A stretch of 64,000 bases of DNA from Candidatus Lucifugimonas marina (GCA_029593915.1 CP046147.1:1984001-2048000), one strand, 5' to 3'. Numbered from the stretch's first letter, positions 49,728 to 58,320 are shown. Notes: generated from the letters alone by a model not told the origin. Made by a program: numbers and translations.

Positions 49728-51539
49728 CTAGTGAATTGCAGGGAGAGTTAAGGTTGCGGTGGTACCGATGTTGAGCTGACTTTCGAAGGTCAATTCCCCG
49801 CCGTGAGATTCGATGATCGCTCGGACCACTGAGAGTCCTAGACCAGAACCTCGTTGTCGCCTGATTCTTGGATCCGCTGATCGGAAGAAAGGCTCAGTGA
49901 TTCTAGCGACATCTTTGTCTGAGATACCTATACCTCTATCGGTAAAGCTCAATGTGACATGGTTGGTGTCACGAGAAACATCCACATCGATGCTGGCGTT
50001 TTGATCTGAGTACTTGCCCGCATTGGAAATAAGGTTGCCGATAACCTGAACTAAACGAACCCTGTCAGCAGAGACCTGAACTGATTGGTCCAAGTTTTGA
50101 AGCACCAAAGACTGCCCCTTTTCTTGGAGTCCAAGTGAAGCATCCTCGACAACTTCTTCCAAGAGAGACCGGATATCCAACGGTTCTTTGGTCAAAGCCA
50201 TATGGCCACCATCAGACTGGGAGACATCTAAGAGATCATCAACGATGCTAGTTAGATCCCGGGTCGCTCGTCGAATAGCTTCGATTTGCTGTTTTTGCCG
50301 TTCACTCAATGTTGACTCACGATCATGAGACAGAATATCCCCGAAGGATGTGATCGTTGTGAGTGGTGTTCTCAATTCGTGGGAGACCGTGGATAGAAAC
50401 TCGCATCGTGATTCGGCGAGCCGAGCTAACTCATTATTTTGAGCATCCAGTTGCCGGGAGTAAGCTTTTTCTCTGCCTAAGAGGACTGCATGTTCCCTCA
50501 CTTGCACCCTTTGGATGATCGGTGTCACGAGTCTGGCGAACTGACCGAGCATCCCAATTTCTGTCAAAGAAAATGGCTCCCGCTCAGATCTCCGAATCGA
50601 CAGGAATCCATCTGCTTGAACTGAGTCAATGCCAATAGGTGCTTGAATCCACGAGGTTAGATCAAGTTTTTCGAGTAGCTCATCTCGCAGTGTGTTTTCA
50701 TCTTCCCTATAGTGTTCCAAATACCAATCCCAGGATCGAGATTCATTTGCTGAGGTTATCCGATCTCCGACTGATTCTCCGGGTAGTTCAATACCTCGCA
50801 CGAACTCAACAATCAGATTTCGCTCGGATTGGTTGTAACGTGAAATTACGAAGCGATCATGGCATGCGATTTGATTCAATTCTTCGCAAACCAGTCCATA
50901 AACATTTTCAGTCGAATCCATGGATTCCGCTTGGGTCGATATCCTGGAGACGGCACCATGTATAAGTGATTGCTGTTTATAGTTCTCAGCTAACGGTGCC
51001 AGCAATAATGCAGGTGCCAACAAACGGGATGCACGTTTCAGGACTGCTAGTTCGGGTTCACCGTAGGCGTTTTTTCTCTTACTTCTTATTGCTAAATACC
51101 CGAGAGGTTGATCACTACCATCAATCGCAACTTCTGCCCAAGAATTCAAACCTAGTTTCGCCATGGTTCCACCGGGGAGGATGTGTTCACTAGGTGCATT
51201 TATTAGCAATGAGCCATCTGCGCTTCTAGGTAGCGGTGAACCGGGCGAAATTACAGGTGAACCTCGATCGACTCCGGTGACACCAAGCCCATCGACATAG
51301 ACCCGTTCTAGCAGGTTGTCAGAACGGCGGATTACTATGGAAATTCGGTCGAATTCTAATTCTGTTCTAAGAGCATTTTTGACCATCGAATAGATGGCGT
51401 CAGTGCTTACGCCGCCTTCAAATGACATCTCCAATGTCTGGAGCGTAACCCCAGACGCAGCTCCGAAGCCATTGTCTGCATCCGCACTAAAAGTCATTGA
51501 GTCTAACCACAACACTTCGCCTTCTTCCTCACACCGCAC
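49728..51539 (-). CDS. GAF-domain sensor histidine kinase
   Basis: A 603-aa soluble kinase with two GAF-like sensor domains (about 25-175 and 195-345), a short coiled coil, HisKA with STVSHELRTPLTTI and a HATPase domain with N box (IGNLISNAGKYS), G1 (FTDRGIGISDKD) and G2 (RRQRGSGLGLSVV). No membrane segments, so the signal is cytoplasmic. No receiver gene is adjacent; it may work with distant partners. The start is uncertain: GTG at 51539, or a GTG at 51515 after AGGAAGAAGG. Confidence 0.9.
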   Translation of the reverse strand: MRCEEEGEVLWLDSMTFSADADNGFGAASGVTLQTLEMSFEGGVSTDAIYSMVKNALRTELEFDRISIVIRRSDNLLERVYVDGLGVTGVDRGSPVISPGSPLPRSADGSLLINAPSEHILPGGTMAKLGLNSWAEVAIDGSDQPLGYLAIRSKRKNAYGEPELAVLKRASRLLAPALLLAPLAENYKQQSLIHGAVSRISTQAESMDSTENVYGLVCEELNQIACHDRFVISRYNQSERNLIVEFVRGIELPGESVGDRITSANESRSWDWYLEHYREDENTLRDELLEKLDLTSWIQAPIGIDSVQADGFLSIRRSEREPFSLTEIGMLGQFARLVTPIIQRVQVREHAVLLGREKAYSRQLDAQNNELARLAESRCEFLSTVSHELRTPLTTITSFGDILSHDRESTLSERQKQQIEAIRRATRDLTSIVDDLLDVSQSDGGHMALTKEPLDIRSLLEEVVEDASLGLQEKGQSLVLQNLDQSVQVSADRVRLVQVIGNLISNAGKYSDQNASIDVDVSRDTNHVTLSFTDRGIGISDKDVARITEPFFRSADPRIRRQRGSGLGLSVVRAIIESHGGELTFESQLNIGTTATLTLPAIH

Positions 51540-51596
51540 GATCTGCCATCAATAATAGCCTCGTCTTAGATTCTGCGGTAACGGGCATATGGAATT

Positions 51597-51800
51597 GACC
51601 AGACCCCCAACAAAAGTAGACCGGGGTAAATGTTAGAAACTCTGGTTTTAAAGGAGGGAGAAATGCCGAGAAAGAAACACCGTCCGGAACAGATCCTGGG
51701 CAAGCTTCGTGAAGTCGAAATAGCCCCGGCACAAGAAGAGGCGGTGGTGAACGCAGGTCGGTGTTACCAGGTGAGGAAGAATATGATTCGGATCAAAAAA
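51597..51800 (+). pseudogene. IS3-family OrfA remnant
   Basis: The segment begins TGACCAGACCCCC, which resembles the IS3 end at 39400 (TGACCTGCCCCC). At 51663 MPRKKHRPEQILGKLREVEI matches the N-terminus of IS3 OrfA proteins, preceded by GGAGGG. After about 20 residues similarity fades (CYQVRKNMIRIKKRK against YYRWRKEYGG) and orfB is absent. A decayed, unrelated-lineage IS3 copy. Confidence 0.75.
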
Positions 51801-51884
51801 AGGAAGCCGATCAATATGACCGCCCACTTCAACAACGGTCGTATATCGATTTGCATTGAGCAACGTTATCAGCAATTCGGTTGA

Positions 51885-52222
51885 ACACTGTTACTTAGAG
51901 CCATCTGAGCGGAATAATCCAACAGGTAAATACGTGACTTTCCGAAAGCTGAACCAAATACTTCGAGAAACTTTCAGCCTCGTCATTACATTTGGCCGGT
52001 TCTGACAGAACCGGTTGTGACCTACTCCGGTCAAAAATGTTGGGTGCCTCCACTTTGATTCCTGTCGTCTTTGACGGATTCGGGAATCTAATCTCGTGAC
52101 ATCTTTACTCGTATAGCTCGCAACTGCGACTATCGCGATCCAAGCGACCCGAACTACATTTGCAAAGATTTAGCAACTCTGGTCGAGTACATTTGCTCGA
52201 CGAAGAGAGTCTCAAATCGAAA
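51885..52222. other. Intergenic region upstream of the archaellin gene
   Basis: No gene. It holds the near-perfect palindrome CCGGTTCTGACAGAACCGG (51996-52014), whose core GTTCTGACAGAAC also occurs in the ends of the IS6-type element at 54406-55328. A smaller hairpin, GTCGAG ... CTCGAC, is at 52182-52201. The archaellin promoter should be here, but no clear boxes were identified. Confidence 0.45.
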
Positions 52223-52950
52223 ATGCAAACCATCGGACCAGACCAAACAACCAAAGCGGGATAACCGGACTCGAAACCGCAATCATCCTGATCGCGTTCG
52301 TCGTTGTTGCGTCAGTGTTTTCGTTCACAATGCTCTCGACAGGTGTATTCGCCTCGGGTCAAACCAAAGAATCGATTCTGTCTGCTCTTGACCAAGTTTC
52401 TGGCTCGATCATCCTCCGAGGATCGGTCATAGCGTCTAAGGGAAGGCTCGGTACGACGGTCGATTCGGATACTGTTTTCAAGGTGTCATTTGTAGTAACG
52501 GCTTCCCCTAATGGGGCACCAGTTGACATGACTCCCCCATACACCGTCGACAGTTCAGGAATCGATCCGGATTTTGACGCTTACGCAGGTTATAAAACGG
52601 TGATTTCATACATGGATCAGAACCAGCATCTACCCGACGTACCGTGGACTGGTAAATGGGTCGGAGAAAACAACTCTGATGAGTCCCTTGATTCAGGTGA
52701 ATCCATGGAGATTTCAGTTTGGTTACTTAGACGAGACATCGCTGCTCAACCCTCTAGAGCGACTGCCAATTACGGAGTTGCTTACTGGTCAGGATTCGAC
52801 GCAAATGGATCAACAGGTATGTCGTCAGAGAACGTCACTATTGAGCGGAACACAAAGTTTTCGATTGAAATCAAACCCGAATATGGCTCAACCCTTACAG
52901 TTCAACGTCGAGCCCCTACGATCCTGGATACGGTCATGAATTTGAGATAA
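52223..52950 (+). pseudogene. Archaellin (archaeal-type flagellin) gene with one frameshift
   Basis: From ATG at 52223 the frame reads MQTIGPDQTTKAG and then meets TAA; adding one base in the GGG run at 52258-52260 continues into GITGLETAIILIAFVVVASV and FSFTMLSTG to the stop at 52950. The Lys-Ala-Gly/Ile-Thr-Gly-Leu-Glu-Thr-Ala junction and following helix are those of archaellins (class III signal peptide, cleaved by a FlaK/PibD-type prepilin peptidase). Then comes ILRGSVIASKG, the conserved start of the archaellin beta domain. The restored protein is about 242 aa. The frameshift may be a real inactivation, a sequencing error or a phase-variation-type event. No other archaellum genes are in the window. 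Confidence 0.8.
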
Positions 52951-53186
52951 ATCCCATCTGGCACTGCTGAGCGATTCAGATCGAGGTGTGCAATCTATGG
53001 TGCAGGAATTTCAGCGCACGAGGTTAAATAAGAGTAGAATTAAAATCCCACAGCAAACTCGTAAGAGTTGCGTTCCGCACCGTCCGTTCGATTTGCATCC
53101 GAGCACACGTCGCGCTTGGCGCAAGGACTTGTTAGCTCCATCTAGGGCTGCTGATAAGCATTGCCCGCCAACGGATTGGATGCCCT

Positions 53187-53513
53187 ATGAACTGGCAATT
53201 TTGGCTCAGAGGTCGCGGTCCTGCGCCGCTTTCCGAGCAAGTACGGCACGCCATCGTCGATAGATACAGAACCGCAGATGAAAACGTCGCCAAACTGTCG
53301 ATGATTCGGAAATCTGGAAAATTCGCAGGACGAAAAGTCACTCATATTCGAGTGTTTAATCCTTCTGATTTCCCCCCTGAAATTACGAGCTTTTCAGATC
53401 TCGATTCTGACAAAAGCTCGATTCGATACACCGGGCGCATCGAAAAGGGTGGTTACTTGTACTTGGACCGACCAATGAAGAAGTACCGCCACAATCCTGA
53501 TAGCTCTATCTGA
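53187..53513 (+). CDS. Hypothetical protein downstream of archaellin
   Basis: A 108-aa protein with basic and aromatic residues and no membrane segment. It starts MNWQFWLRGRGPAPLSEQVR and ends in a region predicted as beta strands (IRYTGRIEKGGYLYLDRPM). No family is recognised. It belongs to a run of four small plus-strand genes between archaellin and the IS6-type element. The reading frame 52988-53263 overlaps its start in another frame and is not accepted. Confidence 0.5.
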   Translation: MNWQFWLRGRGPAPLSEQVRHAIVDRYRTADENVAKLSMIRKSGKFAGRKVTHIRVFNPSDFPPEITSFSDLDSDKSSIRYTGRIEKGGYLYLDRPMKKYRHNPDSSI

Positions 53514-53581
53514 AAGTGACTGCGCGTCGTGATCAGTGTCTATATCCATGGAGTGTTGATGGCGTCTGAGAACACCCCCAG

Positions 53582-53845
53582 ATGAGCTACTACGAGACCG
53601 GCCAGATCGAATATCGCGGACGGTTACTAGGGGATGTCGAATTTCGGATTAGAGGTTTGAACACTAATCGCAAGTTTGGACGATTCAATTTTGGAGCAGG
53701 TGTTGTGCGGGGAAAAATGATCTCGGCGCTTTTCGACAAACGTAAGGCAGAAACAGTTCTGGTCAGGAACACAGGCGACCGCATCCCATTGACTCTGTTT
53801 GGGCTCAAAAAGGATGGTCTAACTGCAACAGTTCTGGTCAATTAA
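53582..53845 (+). CDS. Hypothetical protein, beta-rich
   Basis: An 87-aa protein rich in alternating hydrophobic residues (IEYRGRLLGDVEFRIRG, KMISALFDKR, AETVLVRNTG), suggesting a small beta-barrel or OB/PilZ-like fold. No known motif is complete. It is the second of four small genes after archaellin. The 5-prime-UTR hairpin-free spacing of 68 bases leaves open a separate promoter. Confidence 0.5.
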   Translation: MSYYETGQIEYRGRLLGDVEFRIRGLNTNRKFGRFNFGAGVVRGKMISALFDKRKAETVLVRNTGDRIPLTLFGLKKDGLTATVLVN

Positions 53846-53885
53846 TTTGCGAAATAGCGCGTGCCTAACAAACAGAAGGCTATAA

Positions 53886-54008
53886 ATGTCTCCCAACGAA
53901 TTTATTCTTTTACTAATCGTGGTGTTCTTCGGATTCACAGCTTTTCGCCTTGAAAGGCGGTTAAGCAAGCTTGAGCGAAATCAAATCGGAACCAAGGATC
54001 GTGAGTAA
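53886..54008 (+). CDS. Small single-span membrane protein (40 aa)
   Basis: A 40-aa frame from ATG at 53886: NEFILLLIVVFFGFTAF forms one membrane helix (residues 4-20), followed by a basic, heptad-like tail RLERRLSKLERNQ. The design, a short N-terminal anchor with a cytoplasmic coiled coil, is common among assembly or scaffolding micro-proteins. It lies six bases before the next gene. Too short for a family assignment, but the tight spacing supports translation. Confidence 0.5.
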   Translation: MSPNEFILLLIVVFFGFTAFRLERRLSKLERNQIGTKDRE

Positions 54009-54014
54009 TCAACA

Positions 54015-54353
54015 TTGTTTAAGCATGATTTGCAGAACAACAAAAATCGATCGGGTGCTCAGTCGCTCGACCTGCCTTGGTTCGGAGTCAATTACAACAG
54101 ATCAGAGAACGAAGACGCAGTAGACCTCTCGCAGTTACAGGCGTTCAGTGCAACCACTCAACCTTCGGACAGCACTAATGACGAAGACGAACGCGAAATC
54201 AAACTGGCTCTGACGATGATCGGCGGACACGTTGTTGAGCTATCGGTACATCAAGGAGGTTACGGCTGGTTCCTTGCTGCCATTAACAATCTGAATTCCG
54301 GGAATAAAAAATCTACGAATACAGATCCTGGCGATCTCGATAATCAGACTTAG
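54015..54353 (+). CDS. Hypothetical acidic protein
   Basis: A 112-aa protein (TTG start) with a low-complexity Asp/Glu/Ser-rich middle (about residues 30-62) and a more ordered C-terminal part (IKLALTMIGGHVVELSVHQG, GYGWFLAAINNLNSG). It directly follows the 40-aa membrane protein. No family recognised. The IS6-type element begins 53 bases downstream. Confidence 0.5.
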   Translation: MFKHDLQNNKNRSGAQSLDLPWFGVNYNRSENEDAVDLSQLQAFSATTQPSDSTNDEDEREIKLALTMIGGHVVELSVHQGGYGWFLAAINNLNSGNKKSTNTDPGDLDNQT

Positions 54354-54405
54354 GAAACGACTCTAAGCTGCTCACGGGGACGCCATAATCAAACAGCGCT
54401 TGAGA

Positions 54406-55328
54406 GTTCTGTCAGAACTCAGCGCACATCTCGAAAACAAGTCGACCTAAATCCAGGATTCGCACCTCTATTTAAGACGACAGCTCGGTCATTAGAGTCG
54501 ACCATCTTTTGGTGAAGATTTTCCGTCGAACGTCCGCTGGAACATGCTCATTACCCACTGCCCGAACCCTCAGATAGTTTCGCAGCTAGTCGAATGCGGT
54601 GCAAAAACGACTGGCAGACTCGAACTGTTTGAACCCAAGCATCGGGTAATACCGCTGCTTGATTCCTCGATGATTCTGCTCCATTCGATTGTTCGAATAC
54701 TGATTGTGTCGATGCAAGACTTTACGTCCGACGATCCAACGAATAGCTTTCGTATAGGCAGGGTGTTTATCAGTTGTCATCCGTAGTGGCTTCTGCCCTT
54801 CACTATCGATCAGACGGCGCAAGAAACGTCGAGCGGCGTGCTTGTCTCTGTGCTCACTAAGCATCGAATCGAGCAGGTTTCCTTCTCGATCTATGGCTCT
54901 GTAGAGATATCGCCAACGACCGCATACCTTTATATAAGTCTCGTCCAAATACCAGGATTGACCGGCAATTCCACGCCGTTTAGCGCGCAAGTTCTCCCTA
55001 ATCAACGGAGCAAATCGAAACTCCCAGACGCGTATGGTTTCGTAACCGACCTCGAAACAACGTTGTAAGAGTAGTTCCGCAACATCCCGTAATCCGAGCT
55101 TGTATCTCAGAGGCCAAAGCACTGCCATCTGCACGATATCGTTCGGGAATTGGAGATCATTGAAACGCCGACCGCAGTCTAAGCAACAGAAAGTTCGATA
55201 GCCAAGTGAGGTTCGAAATTTCCTATTGGATACGGACGTAGATTGGCAATGTGGACAGGCTATGAACAGATCTCCTCAGCAAATGAGGAATGATGCTATT
55301 CTGCCCCGCCACTGAGTTCTGACAGAAC
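54406..55328 (-). mobile_element. IS6-type insertion sequence, about 923 bp
   Basis: Ends are 17-bp inverted repeats GTTCTGTCAGAACTCAG (54406-54422 and, inverted, 55312-55328), themselves containing the palindrome GTTCTGTCAGAAC. The element holds one minus-strand transposase gene. No 8-bp target duplication was found (GCTTGAGA left, CCTCCAGC right). Fragments of a related element lie at 60743-61061. Confidence 0.85.
54472..55269 (-). pseudogene. IS6-family transposase with a premature amber codon
   Basis: The catalytic DDE residues are in WYLDETYIKV, MTTDKHPAY and NRMEQNHRGIK, and the N-terminal zinc knuckles CPHC and CLDCGRRF precede FPNDIVQMAVLWPLRYKLG. The frame stops at TAG (54586-54588) in FCTAFD, but similar sequence continues in frame (LRNYLRVRAVGNEHVPADV) to TAA at 54472. 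The related fragment at 60936 has GAG (Glu) at this position, so GAG became TAG and about 36 C-terminal residues are lost. The N-terminal start is unclear: no ATG, GTG or TTG lies in frame before the zinc finger, only CTG at 55267-55269. Confidence 0.78.
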
Positions 55329-55335
55329 CCTCCAG

Positions 55336-55824
55336 CTATGGCACCGTGACGATCAAAGGATTGTCGAGATCCAGAGCTGACAACCACGTAAGCGATCCGT
55401 GAGTGAGCGAACTTGACGAAACGTAAACGTCGGCATCCCTCACGAATTGCCTTGTAGTGAACACTCCCGATGCGTCAGTGATGCCGCTGTCATTGGCGGA
55501 AACTGAACCATTCGACTCCAAGTGCATTGTCCAATCAATGTTAACTAGGTCGGCCGGGGAATCAGACACCTCCGCGACACAGTCTGAATCGGAATCGTGC
55601 TTGACTGTAAACGTTGCGGATACCTTGAACTTGTTGCCGTTTGGAACTGAATTAAAATCTTGAGACCAAACGTATACCCCTCCACCAGCAAAACATGGTG
55701 CGGTGGCGACCACAGAATTCGGAGAACTGTGCACGTCAGTGAATACTGCTGCGGTTTCGTCTGATGACATCGATAAAAGCCAATAAATCAGCAGTAAGGA
55801 AGTCGCAAATATTCGAAATCTCAT
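55336..55824 (-). CDS. Secreted protein of a SipW/TasA-type module
   Basis: A protein of about 162 aa with an N-terminal signal anchor (RIFATSLLLIYWLLSMSS) followed by ETAAVFTDVHSSPNSVVAT, the TasA/camelysin-type mature start (AxFTDxxxSxxN). The remainder is Ser/Asp-rich and beta-like with one Cys pair (CFAGG, CVAEV). It starts one base after the stop of the signal peptidase gene, so all three genes of this module are coupled. It may be a minor fibre component. Confidence 0.68.
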   Translation of the reverse strand: MRFRIFATSLLLIYWLLSMSSDETAAVFTDVHSSPNSVVATAPCFAGGGVYVWSQDFNSVPNGNKFKVSATFTVKHDSDSDCVAEVSDSPADLVNIDWTMHLESNGSVSANDSGITDASGVFTTRQFVRDADVYVSSSSLTHGSLTWLSALDLDNPLIVTVP

Positions 55825-55825
55825 C

Positions 55826-56371
55826 TTATGAGCTTTTGCTTGCAATCACCGATTCTCGGACGGTGCGAAATCTGCGTTTGTTGGTAAGGTCCGCGAAATC
55901 CCGGTAAAGGATGATCAGTATCGGTATGAATATCAGGGCTGATGACACCCACCACGACTGGTAAGTGAAAACCACTAACTTACCGAATGGAATGTGACCT
56001 AATACTTTGGCCTGAACGAATGACTCATGAACCAGGTCGTTGTCCGGTGTTGTATTGGCGTCACCGATAGTTCGGAAGAAGTTTCCTTCCGGGCGGGAAA
56101 TAACCCCATCAACCCGGTGGGTGGTCAGCCCACTCCTGGTTCTGTTCAGGTAGGTGATTACGTCATTTTTCTCAATTGACTCAGCGTCAACGGGACGCGT
56201 CAGTAGCACATCTCCGGCATCAAAGGTAGGAGCCATTGACCCCCCCGAAACCACCAGAGGTTTGAACCCGAATATCGTGGCCGATATCAACAGAAGAACT
56301 ACCGCAACAGAGCCAACAGAAATGAGTATTGTGGCCGCGTCGATCAACTTTTTCAGATTCTTGTTTTTCAT
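55826..56371 (-). CDS. sipW: Signal peptidase I, SipW-like (S26B, archaeal/ER type)
   Basis: A 181-aa membrane protein with helices at about 10-33 and 135-158. The nucleophile is Ser in VSGGSMAPTF and the base is His in GLTTHRVDGV; the Ser-His dyad (no Lys) marks the SipW/ER-type group. IGDANTTPDN is the third conserved box. SipW-type peptidases process TasA and CalY precursors. Its neighbours at 55336 and 56434 have matching signal sequences. Confidence 0.9.
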   Translation of the reverse strand: MKNKNLKKLIDAATILISVGSVAVVLLLISATIFGFKPLVVSGGSMAPTFDAGDVLLTRPVDAESIEKNDVITYLNRTRSGLTTHRVDGVISRPEGNFFRTIGDANTTPDNDLVHESFVQAKVLGHIPFGKLVVFTYQSWWVSSALIFIPILIILYRDFADLTNKRRFRTVRESVIASKSS

Positions 56372-56433
56372 TTCAATTACCCTGAGCTGTTAGCTGCTCC
56401 GCCTCCATTCGAAGACGGAGCTCATTGGATGGA

Positions 56434-57030
56434 TTAGTTGTTGGCGGTCTGCTCAGCTTGAAAATCGAAGGTCAATGCTGTCGATGTTCCTTGAAAGGCA
56501 GCCGAAGTCGAGGCCGGCAGGCTAATTTGGAAACATAGCACTTCCGATGCGGTCGCTGCGAGGGTTCGGTCACCTGCGTCTCCTCCTTGAGTTGGATCAC
56601 CAACCACGTTCGTTGTCGTTGTGGATCCTGAGTCGGCGGGTCCATAGAGGAATGTGCCGTCCACACCAAATCCAGAGTTGTCACAACTCGAAACGCCAGT
56701 CTTTACAGCTAAATCGAGTTGTGCTGCCAGTGTGTCTTCAGTCGAAGTACTTGTGACCGAATATCGTTGCTGAAGTGTCCCTGAATTAGTTACGTCGATC
56801 GAAGCCGTAACGACATCACCGGGAGCCATCGCTCCAACACTGAATACAGACGAAGCTGGTAATGCTGAAATGTCAACCGAACCTGTTGTGAAATTATTTG
56901 AACCCACACTTGATGAGCTGGTGAAAACGGCTCCGGTGACACCTGCTGTCATTGAAAGCACCGCTGCGCCCATCATGGCGGCGGTCATCATGACCTTAAG
57001 GTTCAGTAGCGTTGAAAAATTAGTGAACAT
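56434..57030 (-). CDS. TasA/CalY (camelysin)-like fibre protein
   Basis: A 198-aa protein. The signal peptide LKVMMTAAMMGAAVLSMTAG ends at VTGAVFTSSSSVGSN, followed by NFTTGSVDIS, the classic SipW substrate pattern (AxFTDxxxxxxNxFxTGxxDL). PGDVVTASIDVTNSGTLQQR is the conserved camelysin/TasA strand pair (MxPGDxxxxxxxVxNxGxxxxxY). The mature part is Ser/Thr-rich. TasA forms amyloid-like fibres in biofilm matrix. It is the first gene of the module; 62 bases separate it from sipW. Confidence 0.85.
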   Translation of the reverse strand: MFTNFSTLLNLKVMMTAAMMGAAVLSMTAGVTGAVFTSSSSVGSNNFTTGSVDISALPASSVFSVGAMAPGDVVTASIDVTNSGTLQQRYSVTSTSTEDTLAAQLDLAVKTGVSSCDNSGFGVDGTFLYGPADSGSTTTTNVVGDPTQGGDAGDRTLAATASEVLCFQISLPASTSAAFQGTSTALTFDFQAEQTANN

Positions 57031-57175
57031 TGTTTCGAATTCCTCTCTTGGGGAACGAATAGTGATCTGATTTGATCAAAACTGATAGCTCCAAGTTAGT
57101 ACTCGAAAGTGTCCTGCTAGTTATTTGTGGCGGACGAGCAGGGATCAGAACAGTGACAGTTAGGTGACAAATATC

Positions 57176-57901
57176 CTAAGCGGCCGATGTGAGATCGTCT
57201 TGGACGTTAATGCTGTATCCGAATCCTCGGTGAGTTCTAATCAAATGTGAACTTCCAGAGTTTCGTTCTAGCTTTACTCTCAGGCGTTTGATGACTGCCT
57301 TGATCGCTCCGATTTCAGGGACAGTCGAATCCCACACCTCTAGTCCTAGTTCGTCCATTGAGACTACTCTCCCGATATGGTTCGCTAGCTTGTCAAGCAA
57401 GTTGTATTCCATTGGGGTGAGTGAAATTTGCTTGTTGTTGATGCGTAATGACTTCATTTGCCGGTCGAGCTTTATGCCCGCACCAAAGTCCAACACGTCA
57501 GCGTCAACTTGCGCTGTTCTCTCAGTAGTGAACTGGCCCCGTTTCCGGATTGCTGCGTTCACCCGTGCCTGGAGCTCGATCGGGGAATATGGCTTTGAAA
57601 TGTAGTCGTCGGCACCGGCTTCCAGAGACTTGAACAGAGATATTTCGTCGTCCGACGCAGTGATAACCAATACGGCAGGGTTGCCAATCATCCCTGCTGG
57701 GTTCAACAACTCAGTGCTTTGACCGTCGGGTAGGTTTAGATCAACCAATACTATGTCGTACTCGTTTTTTTCGAGCAGGAGCCGTGATTCGTAATTCGTC
57801 TCAGCGAGGTCGATGTCAGCGTCGCTCCATCGAACTTTCAAACAAGTTGATGCAACACCGGCTGCATCAGCGTCGTCTTCAATAATCAGCACTTTCATCA
57901 C
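57176..57901 (-). CDS. OmpR-type response regulator
   Basis: A 241-aa regulator. Its receiver has IIEDDADAAG, phospho-Asp in DIVLVDLNLPDG, Thr in VLVITASDDE and Lys in YISKPYSP. The C-terminal winged helix is of the Trans_reg_C type: LTPMEYNLLDKLANHIGRVV, then IGAIKAVIKRLRVKLE and IRTHRGFGYSI. It is the last gene of the HK-RR-RR operon and is next to the TasA-like module, which it may regulate. Confidence 0.93.
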   Translation of the reverse strand: MMKVLIIEDDADAAGVASTCLKVRWSDADIDLAETNYESRLLLEKNEYDIVLVDLNLPDGQSTELLNPAGMIGNPAVLVITASDDEISLFKSLEAGADDYISKPYSPIELQARVNAAIRKRGQFTTERTAQVDADVLDFGAGIKLDRQMKSLRINNKQISLTPMEYNLLDKLANHIGRVVSMDELGLEVWDSTVPEIGAIKAVIKRLRVKLERNSGSSHLIRTHRGFGYSINVQDDLTSAA

Positions 57902-57918
57902 GCAACTCCATCCAGAGG

Positions 57919-58320
57919 TTAGGTGGTTGGTTGGTCCACAATTTCACTAAGCGATAACAGAACTTCTAATTCCGCAATCATGCTGGGTAAATCGAAGGGT
58001 TTGTTAACTACACCAGAAGAGAGTCTGGCGAGTTCTTCTAGTTCAGTTCGGTTCGTGCTTGCGGTCAAAAAAATCACCGGTGTAGCTGTCAACTCGGACC
58101 GATTCTTTAATTCAGCGAGGACCGACTTACCGTCTTTTTGGGGCATCATCCAATCCAAAAGAATGAGATCCGGAGCGAACTCAATCGCGGAATCAACTGC
58201 AATCAAGGGGTCGGTTACGGTGAGAACACGAAATCCGGCCATGTGGCTAAGAGATATCTCCAGCATCATCGCAACGTCTGGCTCGTCTTCAACAATCAAT
58301 ATTTTCTTCGACGGAATCAA
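57919..58320 (-). CDS. Single-domain response regulator
   Basis: A 133-aa receiver with KILIVEDEPDVAM, phospho-Asp in LILLDWMMPQKDG, Thr in VIFLTASTNR and Lys in VVNKPFDLPSM. No output domain. Its start overlaps the stop of the histidine kinase gene by four bases (ATGA), so it is likely the first partner of that kinase, perhaps an intermediate towards the OmpR-type regulator downstream. Confidence 0.92.
   Translation of the reverse strand: MIPSKKILIVEDEPDVAMMLEISLSHMAGFRVLTVTDPLIAVDSAIEFAPDLILLDWMMPQKDGKSVLAELKNRSELTATPVIFLTASTNRTELEELARLSSGVVNKPFDLPSMIAELEVLLSLSEIVDQPTT

Noticed and set aside
52988..53263. Frame overlapping the small gene at 53187
   Set aside because: Arg/Pro/Ser-rich out-of-frame translation typical of non-coding DNA; the frame at 53187 is more protein-like.
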